Source: Enterobacter sp. CC120223-11
GTDB lineage: Bacteria; Pseudomonadota; Gammaproteobacteria; Enterobacterales; Enterobacteriaceae
Direction of reading: 5' to 3'
Assembly (NCBI RefSeq): GCF_900215375.1
Contig: NZ_OBEF01000024.1
Location: 1 to 57,308, forward strand
Length of the DNA stretch: 57,308 bases
Shown: piece by piece, positions 16,875-25,397 of the stretch
How positions within the stretch are numbered: position 1 is the first letter of the stretch
Layout: each line of letters starts with the position of its first letter
Translations under genes and position numbers: made by a program
Notes under the pieces: generated by a model
What the model was told of the DNA's origin: nothing
The model's input: only the letters and a program-made list of their open reading frames with translations
The model's database searches: none

Positions 16875-17923
16875 CCCCGCGGCTGGAGGCGGACCTTAAT
16901 CGGATTAATTTTTACCGCTTCTGCCAGCTGCTGGAGAAACAGAACCCGGACAGGCCGCTGATGGGCTCAACCAGCCATCCTTCTGACGATCCGGTGCGTT
17001 TTGCGCCGCATCCCGGAATGGGCTTCCCGGCGAGTGAGCTGAAGGCTGTCGAATATGACGAAGATGATGACAGCCAGCCACCACTCATCCGCACGACCTT
17101 CATGGGGATGTACGGTGTCGATTCCCCCTTACCAACGGCGTACCTTGATGACATCACCCAGCGTCGCGAAGGGCACGAGGCATTGCAGGGTTTTCTGGAT
17201 ATCTTCAGCCACCGCATCCTGACGCAGTTTTACCGTATCTGGCGAAAGTACTCTTATCCGGCGACCTTTGAACCCGGTGGTACGGACGCTATTTCGCAGT
17301 CGTTACTGGGTCTGGTCGGGCTGGGTATTCCCGGCACGTCGAACCACATCGCCACGCCGGTTTCGCGTTTTCTGGCGCTGCTCAGCGTACTGCGCCAGCC
17401 GGGTAAAACCCAGGAAGGAATGCAGGCCCTGGTCAGCCTGCTGGCACCTCACACAACGGTGCAGGTGAGCCCGTATTGCCTGCGCCCTGTGGAGGTCAGC
17501 CAGCCGCTGGGTTTTTATGGTGATGACGATTTTCTTCTGGATGGCAACACGCCGCTGGGTGAAGAAGCCATGGATGCTAACAGTCAGTTGCTGATTGCTC
17601 TGTCCACCGATAACGAACAGGAATCACAGGGCTGGAAACCTGATGGCCTGCTGTATCAGGACTTTCTCGTAATGCTGCGGGTGTATCTGGGCTGGCGCTT
17701 TAAGGCAAAAATTCGGCTGACGGTGAGCACCCGCATGCTGACGGCACCGCCGCTCGGCGAGGGACCTTTCTGGCTGGGAATGAATGGCGTACTGGGCGCC
17801 GAAGGGGATGAACTCTCTGATGATATTCCCGAGAGCTTTACGACTGAGCTGGGTTATTACAGCGGCCTGAAGTCCGCAACACCACAACAAGGAAATCGAC
17901 GTGTTACGTACAAGTTTGACTAA
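16838..17923 (+). CDS. tssG: T6SS baseplate protein TssG
   Basis: The 361-residue product has the TssG (ImpH/VCA0111) pattern: NFYRFCQLLE near the N-terminus with RFAPHPGMGFPASE, then FMGMYGVDSPLPTAY and YSYPATFEPGGTD. It partners with TssF in baseplate wedges. It starts inside tssF and ends inside tssJ, so tssF-tssG-tssJ overlap in series. Confidence 0.94.
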   Translation: MGREAQPPHSRLTPRLEADLNRINFYRFCQLLEKQNPDRPLMGSTSHPSDDPVRFAPHPGMGFPASELKAVEYDEDDDSQPPLIRTTFMGMYGVDSPLPTAYLDDITQRREGHEALQGFLDIFSHRILTQFYRIWRKYSYPATFEPGGTDAISQSLLGLVGLGIPGTSNHIATPVSRFLALLSVLRQPGKTQEGMQALVSLLAPHTTVQVSPYCLRPVEVSQPLGFYGDDDFLLDGNTPLGEEAMDANSQLLIALSTDNEQESQGWKPDGLLYQDFLVMLRVYLGWRFKAKIRLTVSTRMLTAPPLGEGPFWLGMNGVLGAEGDELSDDIPESFTTELGYYSGLKSATPQQGNRRVTYKFD

Positions 17924-18446
17924 ACCCGCTCTTTGGCTGCTGCCGCTATTGGCCTTCGGCCTGACCGGATGCGGCCTGACGCAAAGCGTCACCGACGGCA
18001 CAAAATCCGCCTTCACCTCCGTCTTCTACAAGAAAATTAAAACGTTGCATCTGGACTTCACCGCCCGTGAGGCCCTGAACACCGACGCCCGGGAGAGCAA
18101 TTCCTTGTCGGAATCGGTCGTTGTCCGTGTGTATCAACTCAAGGACCGGAAAACGTTCGACAAGACGGTTTATCAGCAGTTGCTGAAGGACGGGGACACC
18201 CTCCTCAAGGCTGATTTGCTGGCGACCCGCGATGTGGTGGTAAAACCGGGAGGGGATGCCAGCCTTGATATGCCGATGGAAGCCGACGCGCAGTTCGTGG
18301 CTGTCGTAGGGCTGTTTCGCCACCCGGATATGGTGAACAACACCTGGAAACTGGTCATTGAGCGGGAAGAACTGGATCCGGATAAGCCCCGTATTCTCGA
18401 AGCCGGAAACAACCATCTGACGCTACAGCCTGTTAAGGATAAGTGA
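17901..18446 (+). CDS. tssJ: T6SS outer-membrane lipoprotein TssJ
   Basis: The 181-residue product starts with GTG at 17901, preceded by AAGGAAA, and has a lipoprotein signal with lipobox GLTGC (Cys24). The mature part contains LHLDFTAREALN and VVRVYQLKD, fitting the TssJ (SciN/VasD) beta-sandwich. TssJ anchors the TssM periplasmic domain to the outer membrane. It overlaps tssG by 23 bases. Confidence 0.93.
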   Translation: MLRTSLTKPALWLLPLLAFGLTGCGLTQSVTDGTKSAFTSVFYKKIKTLHLDFTAREALNTDARESNSLSESVVVRVYQLKDRKTFDKTVYQQLLKDGDTLLKADLLATRDVVVKPGGDASLDMPMEADAQFVAVVGLFRHPDMVNNTWKLVIEREELDPDKPRILEAGNNHLTLQPVKDK

Positions 18447-18901
18447 TGCCCCAGGGACACAACACGCCTTCGCTGTATGAAATGCTGACAGGCAACTTCA
18501 CCGGCGGCCTCGATCTCCATCAGGTCAGCGAGCAAAACCAGGTGATTTTGTCCGTTCTCGACAACATGCAGCGCATTCTCAACTGCCGCGCCGGAACGCT
18601 GGCGCACTTGCCGGACTACGGCCTGCCGGATATGACCAAAATCCTGCAAGGCATGCCGGGCACCGCGCATCAGCTGTTGAAGACGTTTTCCGACGTGCTG
18701 CTCAAATATGAGCCACGCCTGAAAAGCATCAAAGTTGTCCTGCTCGACCAGCACATCCCCGGCGAGCTGCGCTATGCCATCGATGCTGAACTGAAAGGCA
18801 TCGGTCTTGTGCGCTACGGCACGGATTTTATGCCGGAAGGGCGGGTGCTGATTCGCCATCTCAAACAACAGAGCTACCTCGACACCAAAGCTCATCTATA
18901 G
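18446..18901 (+). CDS. tssE: T6SS baseplate protein TssE (gp25-like)
   Basis: The ~151-residue product is a gp25-family baseplate wedge protein: SLYEMLTG, NMQRILNCRAGTLAHLPDYGLPD and FSDVLLKYEPRL are family hallmarks, and the length is normal. TssE links the baseplate to the sheath. The frame allows a GTG at 18443 or ATG at 18446. I use the ATG, which overlaps the tssJ stop as TGATG. Confidence 0.93.
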   Translation: MPQGHNTPSLYEMLTGNFTGGLDLHQVSEQNQVILSVLDNMQRILNCRAGTLAHLPDYGLPDMTKILQGMPGTAHQLLKTFSDVLLKYEPRLKSIKVVLLDQHIPGELRYAIDAELKGIGLVRYGTDFMPEGRVLIRHLKQQSYLDTKAHL

Positions 18902-18935
18902 TTTTTTATCATCTGACGAAGATCACAGGGACAGC

Positions 18936-19409
18936 ATGTCAGCCAAAGCACGATTCATGAAAAAGCTGCAGGAGCAGCATCCCCGCAGCCGCGCGTTCGA
19001 CAGTAAAAGCGAGGCCGATATCGCCGAGTTTTGCGATCGAATGCGCCAACTTCAGGAAACAATGGAAAGCTGGCTTACCGACACGGGGATTGCCGTGGAG
19101 GCGGTTTCCGTGTCGCTGGTCGAGTTTCTGATTGGCGGCAATGCGTTCAGCGTGCCGGGCATTCATCTGCGCTATGAAAACCGGATGGTGAAGTTCACGC
19201 CGGTGTTTTTGTACGGGCAGGGCGTGGTCGGCTGTGTTGAAGTGACGCTCTGCACGCAGGGGAAGATAGCCTCGCTGTATCGCCTGTTTATGCGTTCAAG
19301 CGACGACGTGAGCTGGACCTGGAGCGTCAGCGGCAACAGGGCCGCACCCCGGGTCGCTTTTAACGAAGATGCTTTTTTCGACATGATCGGTGCGCTGTTG
19401 CCCGAGTAA
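18936..19409 (+). CDS. Small T6SS-linked protein of unknown function
   Basis: The 157-residue soluble protein has no signal peptide or TM segment and I do not recognise its family. It is preceded by CAGGGA six bases before the ATG and lies 34 bases after tssE, so it is probably in the same operon. The predicted pattern is an N-terminal helical part (KLQEQHPRSR, MRQLQETMESWL) followed by a beta-rich part. It is placed between a core baseplate gene and a VasL-domain gene, suggesting an accessory T6SS role without further evidence. Confidence 0.75.
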   Translation: MSAKARFMKKLQEQHPRSRAFDSKSEADIAEFCDRMRQLQETMESWLTDTGIAVEAVSVSLVEFLIGGNAFSVPGIHLRYENRMVKFTPVFLYGQGVVGCVEVTLCTQGKIASLYRLFMRSSDDVSWTWSVSGNRAAPRVAFNEDAFFDMIGALLPE

Positions 19410-19446
19410 GCCTCGCCTTTTTCTTATCCTCAGGGATGAAACCACT

Positions 19447-20787
19447 ATGCACGATGTACAACCCCGCCCGGTGAAAACCGGCAGTGACCCGCGCGCGCTT
19501 TCTGACTTTATCGCGCTGCGTGACGAGATGGCCAAGCTGATGCATCCGGCGCGCCCGGACGTGAACTGGCCGCAGGTGGAAGCGCTGTCGCTCTCGCTGT
19601 TTGAACTGAACGGCGTCGAGCTCCAGACCGGGGCCTGGTATACGCTCGCCCGCAGTCACCTGGGCCGCATTAATGGCCTGAATGAAGGGCTGACTATCCT
19701 CAATGCGCTGCTGAGCCACCAGTGGGCGCAGCTCTGGCCGCAGCCGGTTCATGCGCGTGTGGAAATCCTCAACGGGCTTTTTCAGCGCTTACAGAAGCTG
19801 TTCCGCACCTTTACGCTCGGACATGGAGATTTACCTGCGCTGATGCAGGCGGAAGGGCTATTGCAGTCGATGAACGACATTCTGGCGCGACAGGAGCTGA
19901 AGCATGCTTGCCAGACGACCCCGCTGAAGCAGCAGATAAACAGCGCATTAACCCGACTGGAAAACAGCCCTTCGCACGAGAGTTCGCAACCTGCGGTAAC
20001 GCTCCCACCACAGGCGCTGGCCGCGGTGCCCACTGATGAAAAATCATCTCCCGTCAGCCGTCTGGTGTACGTCATTCGCCCTGAGCCAGAGGTGAACGTG
20101 CAGGTGGTACATGAAACACTACCGCCGCCAAAGCGCTGGCCGGTGTTTCTGGCGGGGGCCTGTTCCGCGCTGGTTGTTGGCGCCATCGCATTGACGGGCT
20201 GGCACTACGCGCATCGGACGGATGAAGCAACGGTCGCGCTGACCGCTTCGGTTGTGCCCCTTCCTCAGGCGCTGAACAGCGAACAAATCCACGCATTCCA
20301 GCTGTCGGATAAAGCCAGACCGGACCCGAGAGCCTGGCTGAAAAATGCGTCATCGCAGCTGGACAGGCTGGCAGCATTGCCGCCTGACTGGGCTTATCAG
20401 TATGGAAACGGGCTGCTCGGGCAGGCAAAGGCGCTGTGGCCCGATGCGCCTGAGGTAGCCGAAATGGACAAGCAGTGGCAGCAACGAACGGCTGCTAACG
20501 CGCTTCCCGAGAGCGCCTGGACAGGCTGGCACAATGGCATGCAGCAGCTTCAGGAGCTGGCCGATCGGCTGAACAGGCTCGATGGTCAGAAAGGCAAATA
20601 CATCACCGTAAGTGAACTGAAATCCAGCGTTTACGAGATGATGACCCAGTTTCGCAACACCGTGCCGCTTGAGGAGCAGCTGCGTGTGTTGCAAGCTCAG
20701 CAAGGAAGCGCCGCGATAGCCACACAGCAGCAGATTCAACAGCATTTTAACGGCCTTCAGCTCAGATATTCATCGCCAGCGCAGTAG
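19447..20787 (+). CDS. VasL-domain T6SS protein (TssA-like, membrane-anchored)
   Basis: With ATG 19447 the product has 446 residues. The N-terminal part has an ImpA-like region (GAWYTLARSHLGRINGLNEG, LSHQWAQLWPQ), a TM helix lies at about 231-252, and the C-terminal VasL-type domain follows (WLKNASSQLDRLAALPPDW and LRVLQAQQGS). VasL/TagA-class TssA relatives sit at the membrane, where they can stop or stabilise the growing sheath. I rejected the longer frame from 19390 because it would overlap the upstream gene and the 19447 start has an AGGGA upstream. This gene ends the T6SS cluster. Confidence 0.85.
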   Translation: MHDVQPRPVKTGSDPRALSDFIALRDEMAKLMHPARPDVNWPQVEALSLSLFELNGVELQTGAWYTLARSHLGRINGLNEGLTILNALLSHQWAQLWPQPVHARVEILNGLFQRLQKLFRTFTLGHGDLPALMQAEGLLQSMNDILARQELKHACQTTPLKQQINSALTRLENSPSHESSQPAVTLPPQALAAVPTDEKSSPVSRLVYVIRPEPEVNVQVVHETLPPPKRWPVFLAGACSALVVGAIALTGWHYAHRTDEATVALTASVVPLPQALNSEQIHAFQLSDKARPDPRAWLKNASSQLDRLAALPPDWAYQYGNGLLGQAKALWPDAPEVAEMDKQWQQRTAANALPESAWTGWHNGMQQLQELADRLNRLDGQKGKYITVSELKSSVYEMMTQFRNTVPLEEQLRVLQAQQGSAAIATQQQIQQHFNGLQLRYSSPAQ

Positions 20788-20813
20788 CGCGATGGGAATG
20801 AAGTTATCTTAAA

Positions 20814-21782
20814 TCAGTAAACGCTGCGCAGATGCAGCCGTCGGTACATCGGCGGCGTCATCCCCATTTGCCTGATAAAGGCTCGCCGCAGGCTGTCTGC
20901 GCTGCTGTAGCCAACCGCGCTGGCGATGGTCTTCAGCGGCACGTCCGAACTCTCCAGCATCTGTTTAACCTGACTGATACGACAGGCTTCCAGCCACTCG
21001 CCCGGACGCGTGTTCAGCTGCTGCTGAAAGAGGCGGTTCAGGTGGCGGGTGCTGAGGCCGATATGATCGGCAAGATCCTTCAGGGAATGAATGCTGCCAA
21101 GGTGGGTTATCGCCCAGCGCTGGAGCTCCTGCAGGGCTTCGCGCCCGCTCAGGGAGAGTTCTGCACTTCGGACATAGTGCCCCTGATTCACGGGCCGCCT
21201 GAAAAACATCACCAGATTGCCGGCAATATCCTTTGCCAGCTCCCCGCCCAGATCCTCCTCAACCAGCCTCAGTGCCAGATCCATCCCCGAAGTGACGCCT
21301 GCCGCCGTTCTTACGGGGCCATCCGCCACGTACAGTGCGTCCTTATCAACGCGAAGGTCCGGATGCGCTTTCGCGAGGTCATCTGCGGATGACCAGTGCG
21401 TGGTCACGGAGCGATTGGTCAGCACGCCAGCCTCAGCCAGCAGAAAGGCGCCTGTGCAAATCGAGCCATACCGACGGCTGCGCTCACACAGCGTTTTGAT
21501 GCCAGCGGTCACGTCATGACTGAAGGTCCGTCGGGCGGCATTGGGCATGCCTGCAACCAGAAAGGTGTCCGGTCTGAATGTTTCACAGTCGTCCAGACGG
21601 AGATGGCCCATAACCTCAATTCCAGAGGATGCCCGGACGGTGTCCGCCTCCAGCGTCACGATCTTCAGGTCATACACTTCCCGATGCAGCAGAGTATTGG
21701 CCTCGGCAAACACGTCGAGCGGCCCGGAGACGTCAAGCAGCTGCACGCCCGGTACCGCCAGTATCGCAATGGTGCGTTTCAC
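20814..21782 (-). CDS. GlxA-type AraC-family regulator with DJ-1/PfpI domain
   Basis: The 322-residue product has an N-terminal DJ-1/PfpI amidotransferase-like domain (ILAVPGVQLLDVSGPLDVF, SICTGAFLLAEAG with the elbow Cys, WSSADDLAKAHPD) and a C-terminal AraC-type double helix-turn-helix (LADHIGLSTRHLNRLFQQ and ASAVGYSSADSLRRAF). The start is GTG with GGAG about 13 bases upstream. It is divergent from the HD-domain gene at 21894 with 111 bases between them, so that gene is the likely target. The inducer cannot be inferred. Confidence 0.88.
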   Translation of the reverse strand: MKRTIAILAVPGVQLLDVSGPLDVFAEANTLLHREVYDLKIVTLEADTVRASSGIEVMGHLRLDDCETFRPDTFLVAGMPNAARRTFSHDVTAGIKTLCERSRRYGSICTGAFLLAEAGVLTNRSVTTHWSSADDLAKAHPDLRVDKDALYVADGPVRTAAGVTSGMDLALRLVEEDLGGELAKDIAGNLVMFFRRPVNQGHYVRSAELSLSGREALQELQRWAITHLGSIHSLKDLADHIGLSTRHLNRLFQQQLNTRPGEWLEACRISQVKQMLESSDVPLKTIASAVGYSSADSLRRAFIRQMGMTPPMYRRLHLRSVY

Positions 21783-21893
21783 TCGCTTTTATGTCTCCTT
21801 TGCTCGTAATGTCTTTATTTGTCGTTATAAGACTAATGATGACATGTATGGTGCCACGTACACTGAGCTGACTCAATCAACAGGAGCAGAAAA

Positions 21894-22535
21894 ATGTACT
21901 CAGCACTGAAAAATATCGCCATCCCCGACAGCAAACTTGCCAAAGCGGCCACCGAATTTGTTCGGGACACGGAGAACGATCTGCTGTTTCACCACTCCAG
22001 CCGTGTCTACTACTGGGGCGCGCTTGCCGGGCAGCATCGCGGACTGAAGGTGGACAAAGAGCTGCTTTACGTGGGATGCATGTTCCACGATGTGGGCCTG
22101 ACGCACGAACATTGCAGCTGCGACAAACGCTTTGAAGTGGATGGGGCGAACGCGGCGAAGGATTTTTTACAGAGCCACGGCGTGTCTGAAGAGGACGTCA
22201 CCAAAGTCTGGACGGCCATTGCGCTGCATACCACACCGGGCATTCCTGAATTTATGGCTCCTGAGATTGCGCTGCTGACGGCCGGTGTGGAAATGGACGT
22301 GCTCGGTATGGGTTACGAGACGTTCAGCGAAAACGATCGCCAAGCCGTGACGGCGCAGCACCCGCGCTCGCCGCGCTTTAAGGAGGAGATCATCGAGGCG
22401 TTTTACAACGGCATCAAACACAAGCCGCAAACCACCTTTGGCAACGTGAAGGCCGATGTGATTAAGGACAAGGAGCGGGACTTCCAGCCGCTGAACTTCT
22501 GCTCGATTATCAGAAATTCGGCCTGGGACAGATAA
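21894..22535 (+). CDS. HD-domain metalloenzyme, cyanamide hydratase-like
   Basis: The 213-residue protein has the HD-hydrolase metal motif: HHSSR with His33/34, FHDVGL with His65-Asp66, and a downstream HTTPGIPEF. The layout resembles the small HD family that includes fungal cyanamide hydratase and related bacterial proteins, but the substrate is not evident. AGGAG stands seven bases before the ATG. It is divergent from the GlxA-type regulator and probably controlled by it. Other possibilities are a nucleotide or small-amide hydrolase. Confidence 0.82.
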   Translation: MYSALKNIAIPDSKLAKAATEFVRDTENDLLFHHSSRVYYWGALAGQHRGLKVDKELLYVGCMFHDVGLTHEHCSCDKRFEVDGANAAKDFLQSHGVSEEDVTKVWTAIALHTTPGIPEFMAPEIALLTAGVEMDVLGMGYETFSENDRQAVTAQHPRSPRFKEEIIEAFYNGIKHKPQTTFGNVKADVIKDKERDFQPLNFCSIIRNSAWDR

Positions 22536-22578
22536 GCAGAAGGGGGCAGCAGCCCCCATTTCGCAGGGCCAATAAGTG

Positions 22579-22896
22579 TTAAATCGCGGTCAATCGCTGA
22601 ACGCTGATGTTCTCAAGCTTGCCGTCGAGAATGGCAAGGAAGTCGTCGTGATAGGGCATCGCCACGTGTTTTTTCAGATCGTCTTCAGACTTCCAACGTT
22701 CAATAAACATGAATGATACCGCGCCCTGAGTCGCCAGATCACGGACATCGGGAATGGCGCGGCTTTCATGCAAATCATATTGCAGGCAGCCTGCTTCCTG
22801 ATGCGTGGGTTTCACCATAGCGCGGGCGGCGCTGCGGATCGTTTCGATATGTTCCGGGAAAGGGGTTAAGGTGGCGACAATCTTAACTTCACTCAT
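22579..22896 (-). CDS. Antibiotic-biosynthesis-monooxygenase (ABM) fold protein
   Basis: The 105-residue product fits the ABM/YgiN ferredoxin-like dimer fold: MSEVKIVATLTPFPEH, the E-AGCLQYDLHES core, FMFIERWKS and HVAMPYHDDF. Members act as small monooxygenases on quinols or detoxification substrates. The substrate is unknown here. It lies on the - strand with a LysR gene upstream in the same direction (79 bases to its start) and could be regulated with it. Confidence 0.85.
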   Translation of the reverse strand: MSEVKIVATLTPFPEHIETIRSAARAMVKPTHQEAGCLQYDLHESRAIPDVRDLATQGAVSFMFIERWKSEDDLKKHVAMPYHDDFLAILDGKLENISVQRLTAI

Positions 22897-22963
22897 GAAG
22901 ACTCCTTCAGAACAGCATAAATAACGGGCCGACGCGCAAGCACGACAGACCAGCAGGAATTAT

Positions 22964-23884
22964 TCAGGGTAGTGCCTGATCGTTAAGTGTTCCAACCGGG
23001 CCGATCCCCATCTTCTCTAAAATCTCCCGCAGCAGCGGGCTTAGCGCTGCGGCTGCGGCGTGATGCGAATTTCTTAGCGCCAGTAAAACGCCCGTACGTT
23101 CGGACAGCGGGGGCGAGAGGCTCATTGCACAAAGGTCATTCCGGGAGTGTGCGAGGGTGTCCGGTAGAATAGTTGCAAGCTGCGTGCGGGATATCATCTC
23201 AGTAATGGCGCCGAGGGTGTTGGTTTCCATGGCAATGTTCAGCCTGAGACCCTGCCTGCGGCACTGGCTGTCGATGTCGACGCGCGTGGCAAAGCTCTTG
23301 TCCAGTAAAACCAGCGGTTGTTCGGCGAGATCGCTCAGGGGGATCTGCTGATACTGTGTCAGCTCATGCGTTTTGCCCACCATCACGACCAGCGATTCCC
23401 TGAGCACCGGGGTTGCCGTCAGCTCAGCGGCATGATCGCCTGCAAACCCAAGCCCGAGGTCCAGCTCATCGTTCAGCAGCTGTTGCTCAATCTGCTCCTG
23501 GGTCGCTTCGCTGAGGGTGAGTGCTATCGCAGGGTAGCGCTGCCAGAAGGCCGCCAGCAGCGGGCCAACCAGCCACGGCGTATAAGTTGGCGTCACGCCA
23601 AGGCGCAGATGCCCGCGGCTTAAATCCTCCACGTCATGAACGGCACGGGCTCCGGCCTCCAGTGCGTTCAGCGCCTGACGGGCATGCTGCTGAAAAACGA
23701 GACCGGCATCGGTAAGGCGGATACTGCGGCCGGTGCGGTCAAAAAGCGCCACGCCGAGGGTTTGCTCCAGCAGCCTGATTTGTTGCGAAAGCGCGGGCTG
23801 GGAGATGTAAAGGGCTGCCGCTGCGCGGGTGAAGCTGCCGCGTTCGGCCACGGCAAGAAAATAGTGGATGTAGCGTAGGATCAT
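22964..23884 (-). CDS. CynR-like LysR transcriptional regulator
   Basis: The 306-residue product starts with the LysR helix-turn-helix: YFLAVAERGSFTRAAAALYI, then QPALSQQIRLLEQTLGV and LFDRTGRSIRLTDAG. Sequence and length resemble E. coli CynR, the cyanate regulator, but no cynTSX genes are in the window. It is divergent from the deaminase gene at 24004, so that gene or the ABM gene may be its target. The regulated pathway is unclear. Confidence 0.85.
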   Translation of the reverse strand: MILRYIHYFLAVAERGSFTRAAAALYISQPALSQQIRLLEQTLGVALFDRTGRSIRLTDAGLVFQQHARQALNALEAGARAVHDVEDLSRGHLRLGVTPTYTPWLVGPLLAAFWQRYPAIALTLSEATQEQIEQQLLNDELDLGLGFAGDHAAELTATPVLRESLVVMVGKTHELTQYQQIPLSDLAEQPLVLLDKSFATRVDIDSQCRRQGLRLNIAMETNTLGAITEMISRTQLATILPDTLAHSRNDLCAMSLSPPLSERTGVLLALRNSHHAAAAALSPLLREILEKMGIGPVGTLNDQALP

Positions 23885-23957
23885 CTCGCGACCTATAAGC
23901 TGTGATTATAGGTTCAATAATAATTGAGACTTTTATCTTATCAAATGGCGTCGTTAT

Positions 23958-23997
23958 CCTTTTTACGCAGGTCAGAACCTGAAATCGTAAAAAGGAG
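23958..23997 (+). promoter_or_regulatory. Hairpin sequestering the deaminase ribosome-binding site
   Basis: Bases 23958-23967 pair perfectly with 23986-23995 (10 bp). An inner 4-bp stem (23968-23971 with 23978-23981) has a six-base loop and a four-base bulge on the 3' side. The 3' arm includes the GG of the AAGGAG that serves the start at 24004. This could be a thermosensor, a translational riboswitch or an attenuator. Confidence 0.55.
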
Positions 23998-24003
23998 CCC
24001 ATG

Positions 24004-24471
24004 ATGGATTTTGTAAAACGCACGATAGCGCTGGCGATGAAAAATGTGGAAGAGGGCGGTCGACCGTTTGCGACGGTAATTGTGCGCAACGGGGAGATAG
24101 TCGCCCAGAGCCCAAACCAGGTGGCGCAGACCAACGATCCAACGGCGCATGCGGAGATCCTTGCCGTGCGCGAAGCCTGCCGCAAACTCGGCACTGAAAA
24201 TCTCAGCGACTGTGACATCTACATCCTGGCAAGCCCTTGCCCGATGTGCCTCGGCGCACTGTACTACTGCAGCCCGCGCAAGGTGGTTTACATCACCACC
24301 CGAGAGGAGTACGTCCGCTACTACCGCGACGATCGCAAATACTTCGAGCTGGAAACGTTCTACGGCGAATTTGCCAAACCGGTTGCCGAACGCCGCCTGC
24401 CGATGGTGCACCAGGCGGATCCTGAGGCCATTAACGTCTACAAGCGCTGGCAGGCGCTGAACGTTAAATAG
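24004..24471 (+). CDS. Guanine/cytidine deaminase-family nucleobase deaminase
   Basis: The 155-residue product is a zinc deaminase of the CMP/dCMP/guanine type: the HAE motif (His49, Glu51, with THAE-like context PTAHAEILA) and PCPMC (Cys79, Cys82) supply zinc and proton shuttle. The pattern HGRPFATVIV-like start and C-terminal region with RYYRDDRKYFELE resemble guanine-deaminase-type enzymes, but cytosine or other nucleobases are possible. I use the ATG at 24004 because AAGGAG is six bases upstream, while the ATG at 24001 is too close. Its TAG abuts the stop of the convergent LysR gene. Confidence 0.82.
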   Translation: MDFVKRTIALAMKNVEEGGRPFATVIVRNGEIVAQSPNQVAQTNDPTAHAEILAVREACRKLGTENLSDCDIYILASPCPMCLGALYYCSPRKVVYITTREEYVRYYRDDRKYFELETFYGEFAKPVAERRLPMVHQADPEAINVYKRWQALNVK

Positions 24472-25290
24472 CTATTTTCCGAGGCTGTCGAGCAGCTGCT
24501 CCACCGCCGGGTTAGCCAGCGACTGGGCGGCATAGCAAATGCCAATCCGGCGCATCATTGGGTAGCCCGGCAGCGGGCGGGAGGCGAGGGCGCAGCGCAA
24601 TTGCACCAGGCAGTCAGGGGCAATCGTGATGCCAAAACCGGCCTCCACTAAATCCAGCGCCAGCGAGAAATTGCCCGCGTGAGCGCCGGGTTTATCGGCC
24701 GAGTGACCGTAAAACGGCAGGAAGCGCTGGTGGGACTCATGCTCCGGCGCCATCACCCACGTCTGATGATGCAACTCTTCCGGCAGCAGTTCTTCCGTCT
24801 GACCAAGCGCATGTCCAACAGGATAAGCCAGCACGTAACTCTCTTCATACAGCGGGAAGAAAAGCTCATCTTCACAGCGCAGGTTGTCGCAGCCTAAGCG
24901 CACATCACCCGTACAGCCAGGCAGCAGCGTCAGCAGCATGCCGGAGGCGTCCTGCGACGTTTTTGCCAGCAGGTCGGTCAAAAACGAGGAGGCGATATCT
25001 TCCTCAATGCCGATGTGCAGCGGCAGTTTGTCCTGCCTTTTACGGAAGCGGGAGACAAGGCCTGACATATCGTCAATCATCCTGCGGGCGTGCGGATAGA
25101 GCACCCTTGCATCTTCCGTGACGTCAACGCCCCGGCTTTTGCGGATGAACAGCGAGATGCTTAACTCTTCCTCCAGTGCCTTGATGGTGGCAGAGAGCGC
25201 AGGTTGTGTAAGACTTAACTGTTGGGCCGCGCGGGTGATGTTTCGTTCTTCAAACACGCGGATGAAGGCAGTGAGCTGACGCTTATCCAT
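24472..25290 (-). CDS. LysR-family transcriptional regulator
   Basis: The 272-residue product has a LysR N-terminus (AFIRVFEERNITRAAQQLSL, QPALSATIKALEEELSI, LFIRKSRGVDVTEDARVL) and a substrate-binding C-terminal part. Its length is slightly short for the family. It is divergent from the SDR gene at 25398 across about 107 bases, and that gene is the likely target. The ligand is unknown. Its stop directly abuts the stop of the deaminase on the other strand. Confidence 0.85.
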   Translation of the reverse strand: MDKRQLTAFIRVFEERNITRAAQQLSLTQPALSATIKALEEELSISLFIRKSRGVDVTEDARVLYPHARRMIDDMSGLVSRFRKRQDKLPLHIGIEEDIASSFLTDLLAKTSQDASGMLLTLLPGCTGDVRLGCDNLRCEDELFFPLYEESYVLAYPVGHALGQTEELLPEELHHQTWVMAPEHESHQRFLPFYGHSADKPGAHAGNFSLALDLVEAGFGITIAPDCLVQLRCALASRPLPGYPMMRRIGICYAAQSLANPAVEQLLDSLGK

Positions 25291-25397
25291 AGAAATTTAT
25301 TATGACAGTGAAAAAAACAAACCATTTTTCACCAAATCAAAACGGATTTAAAGTGCAGTTCAGCAATTAAGATAAATTAAATTTATGAGGCACATCT

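Noticed and set aside
19390-19446. Longer start for the VasL-domain gene
   Set aside because: It would overlap the upstream gene and gives 19 residues unlike the family start.
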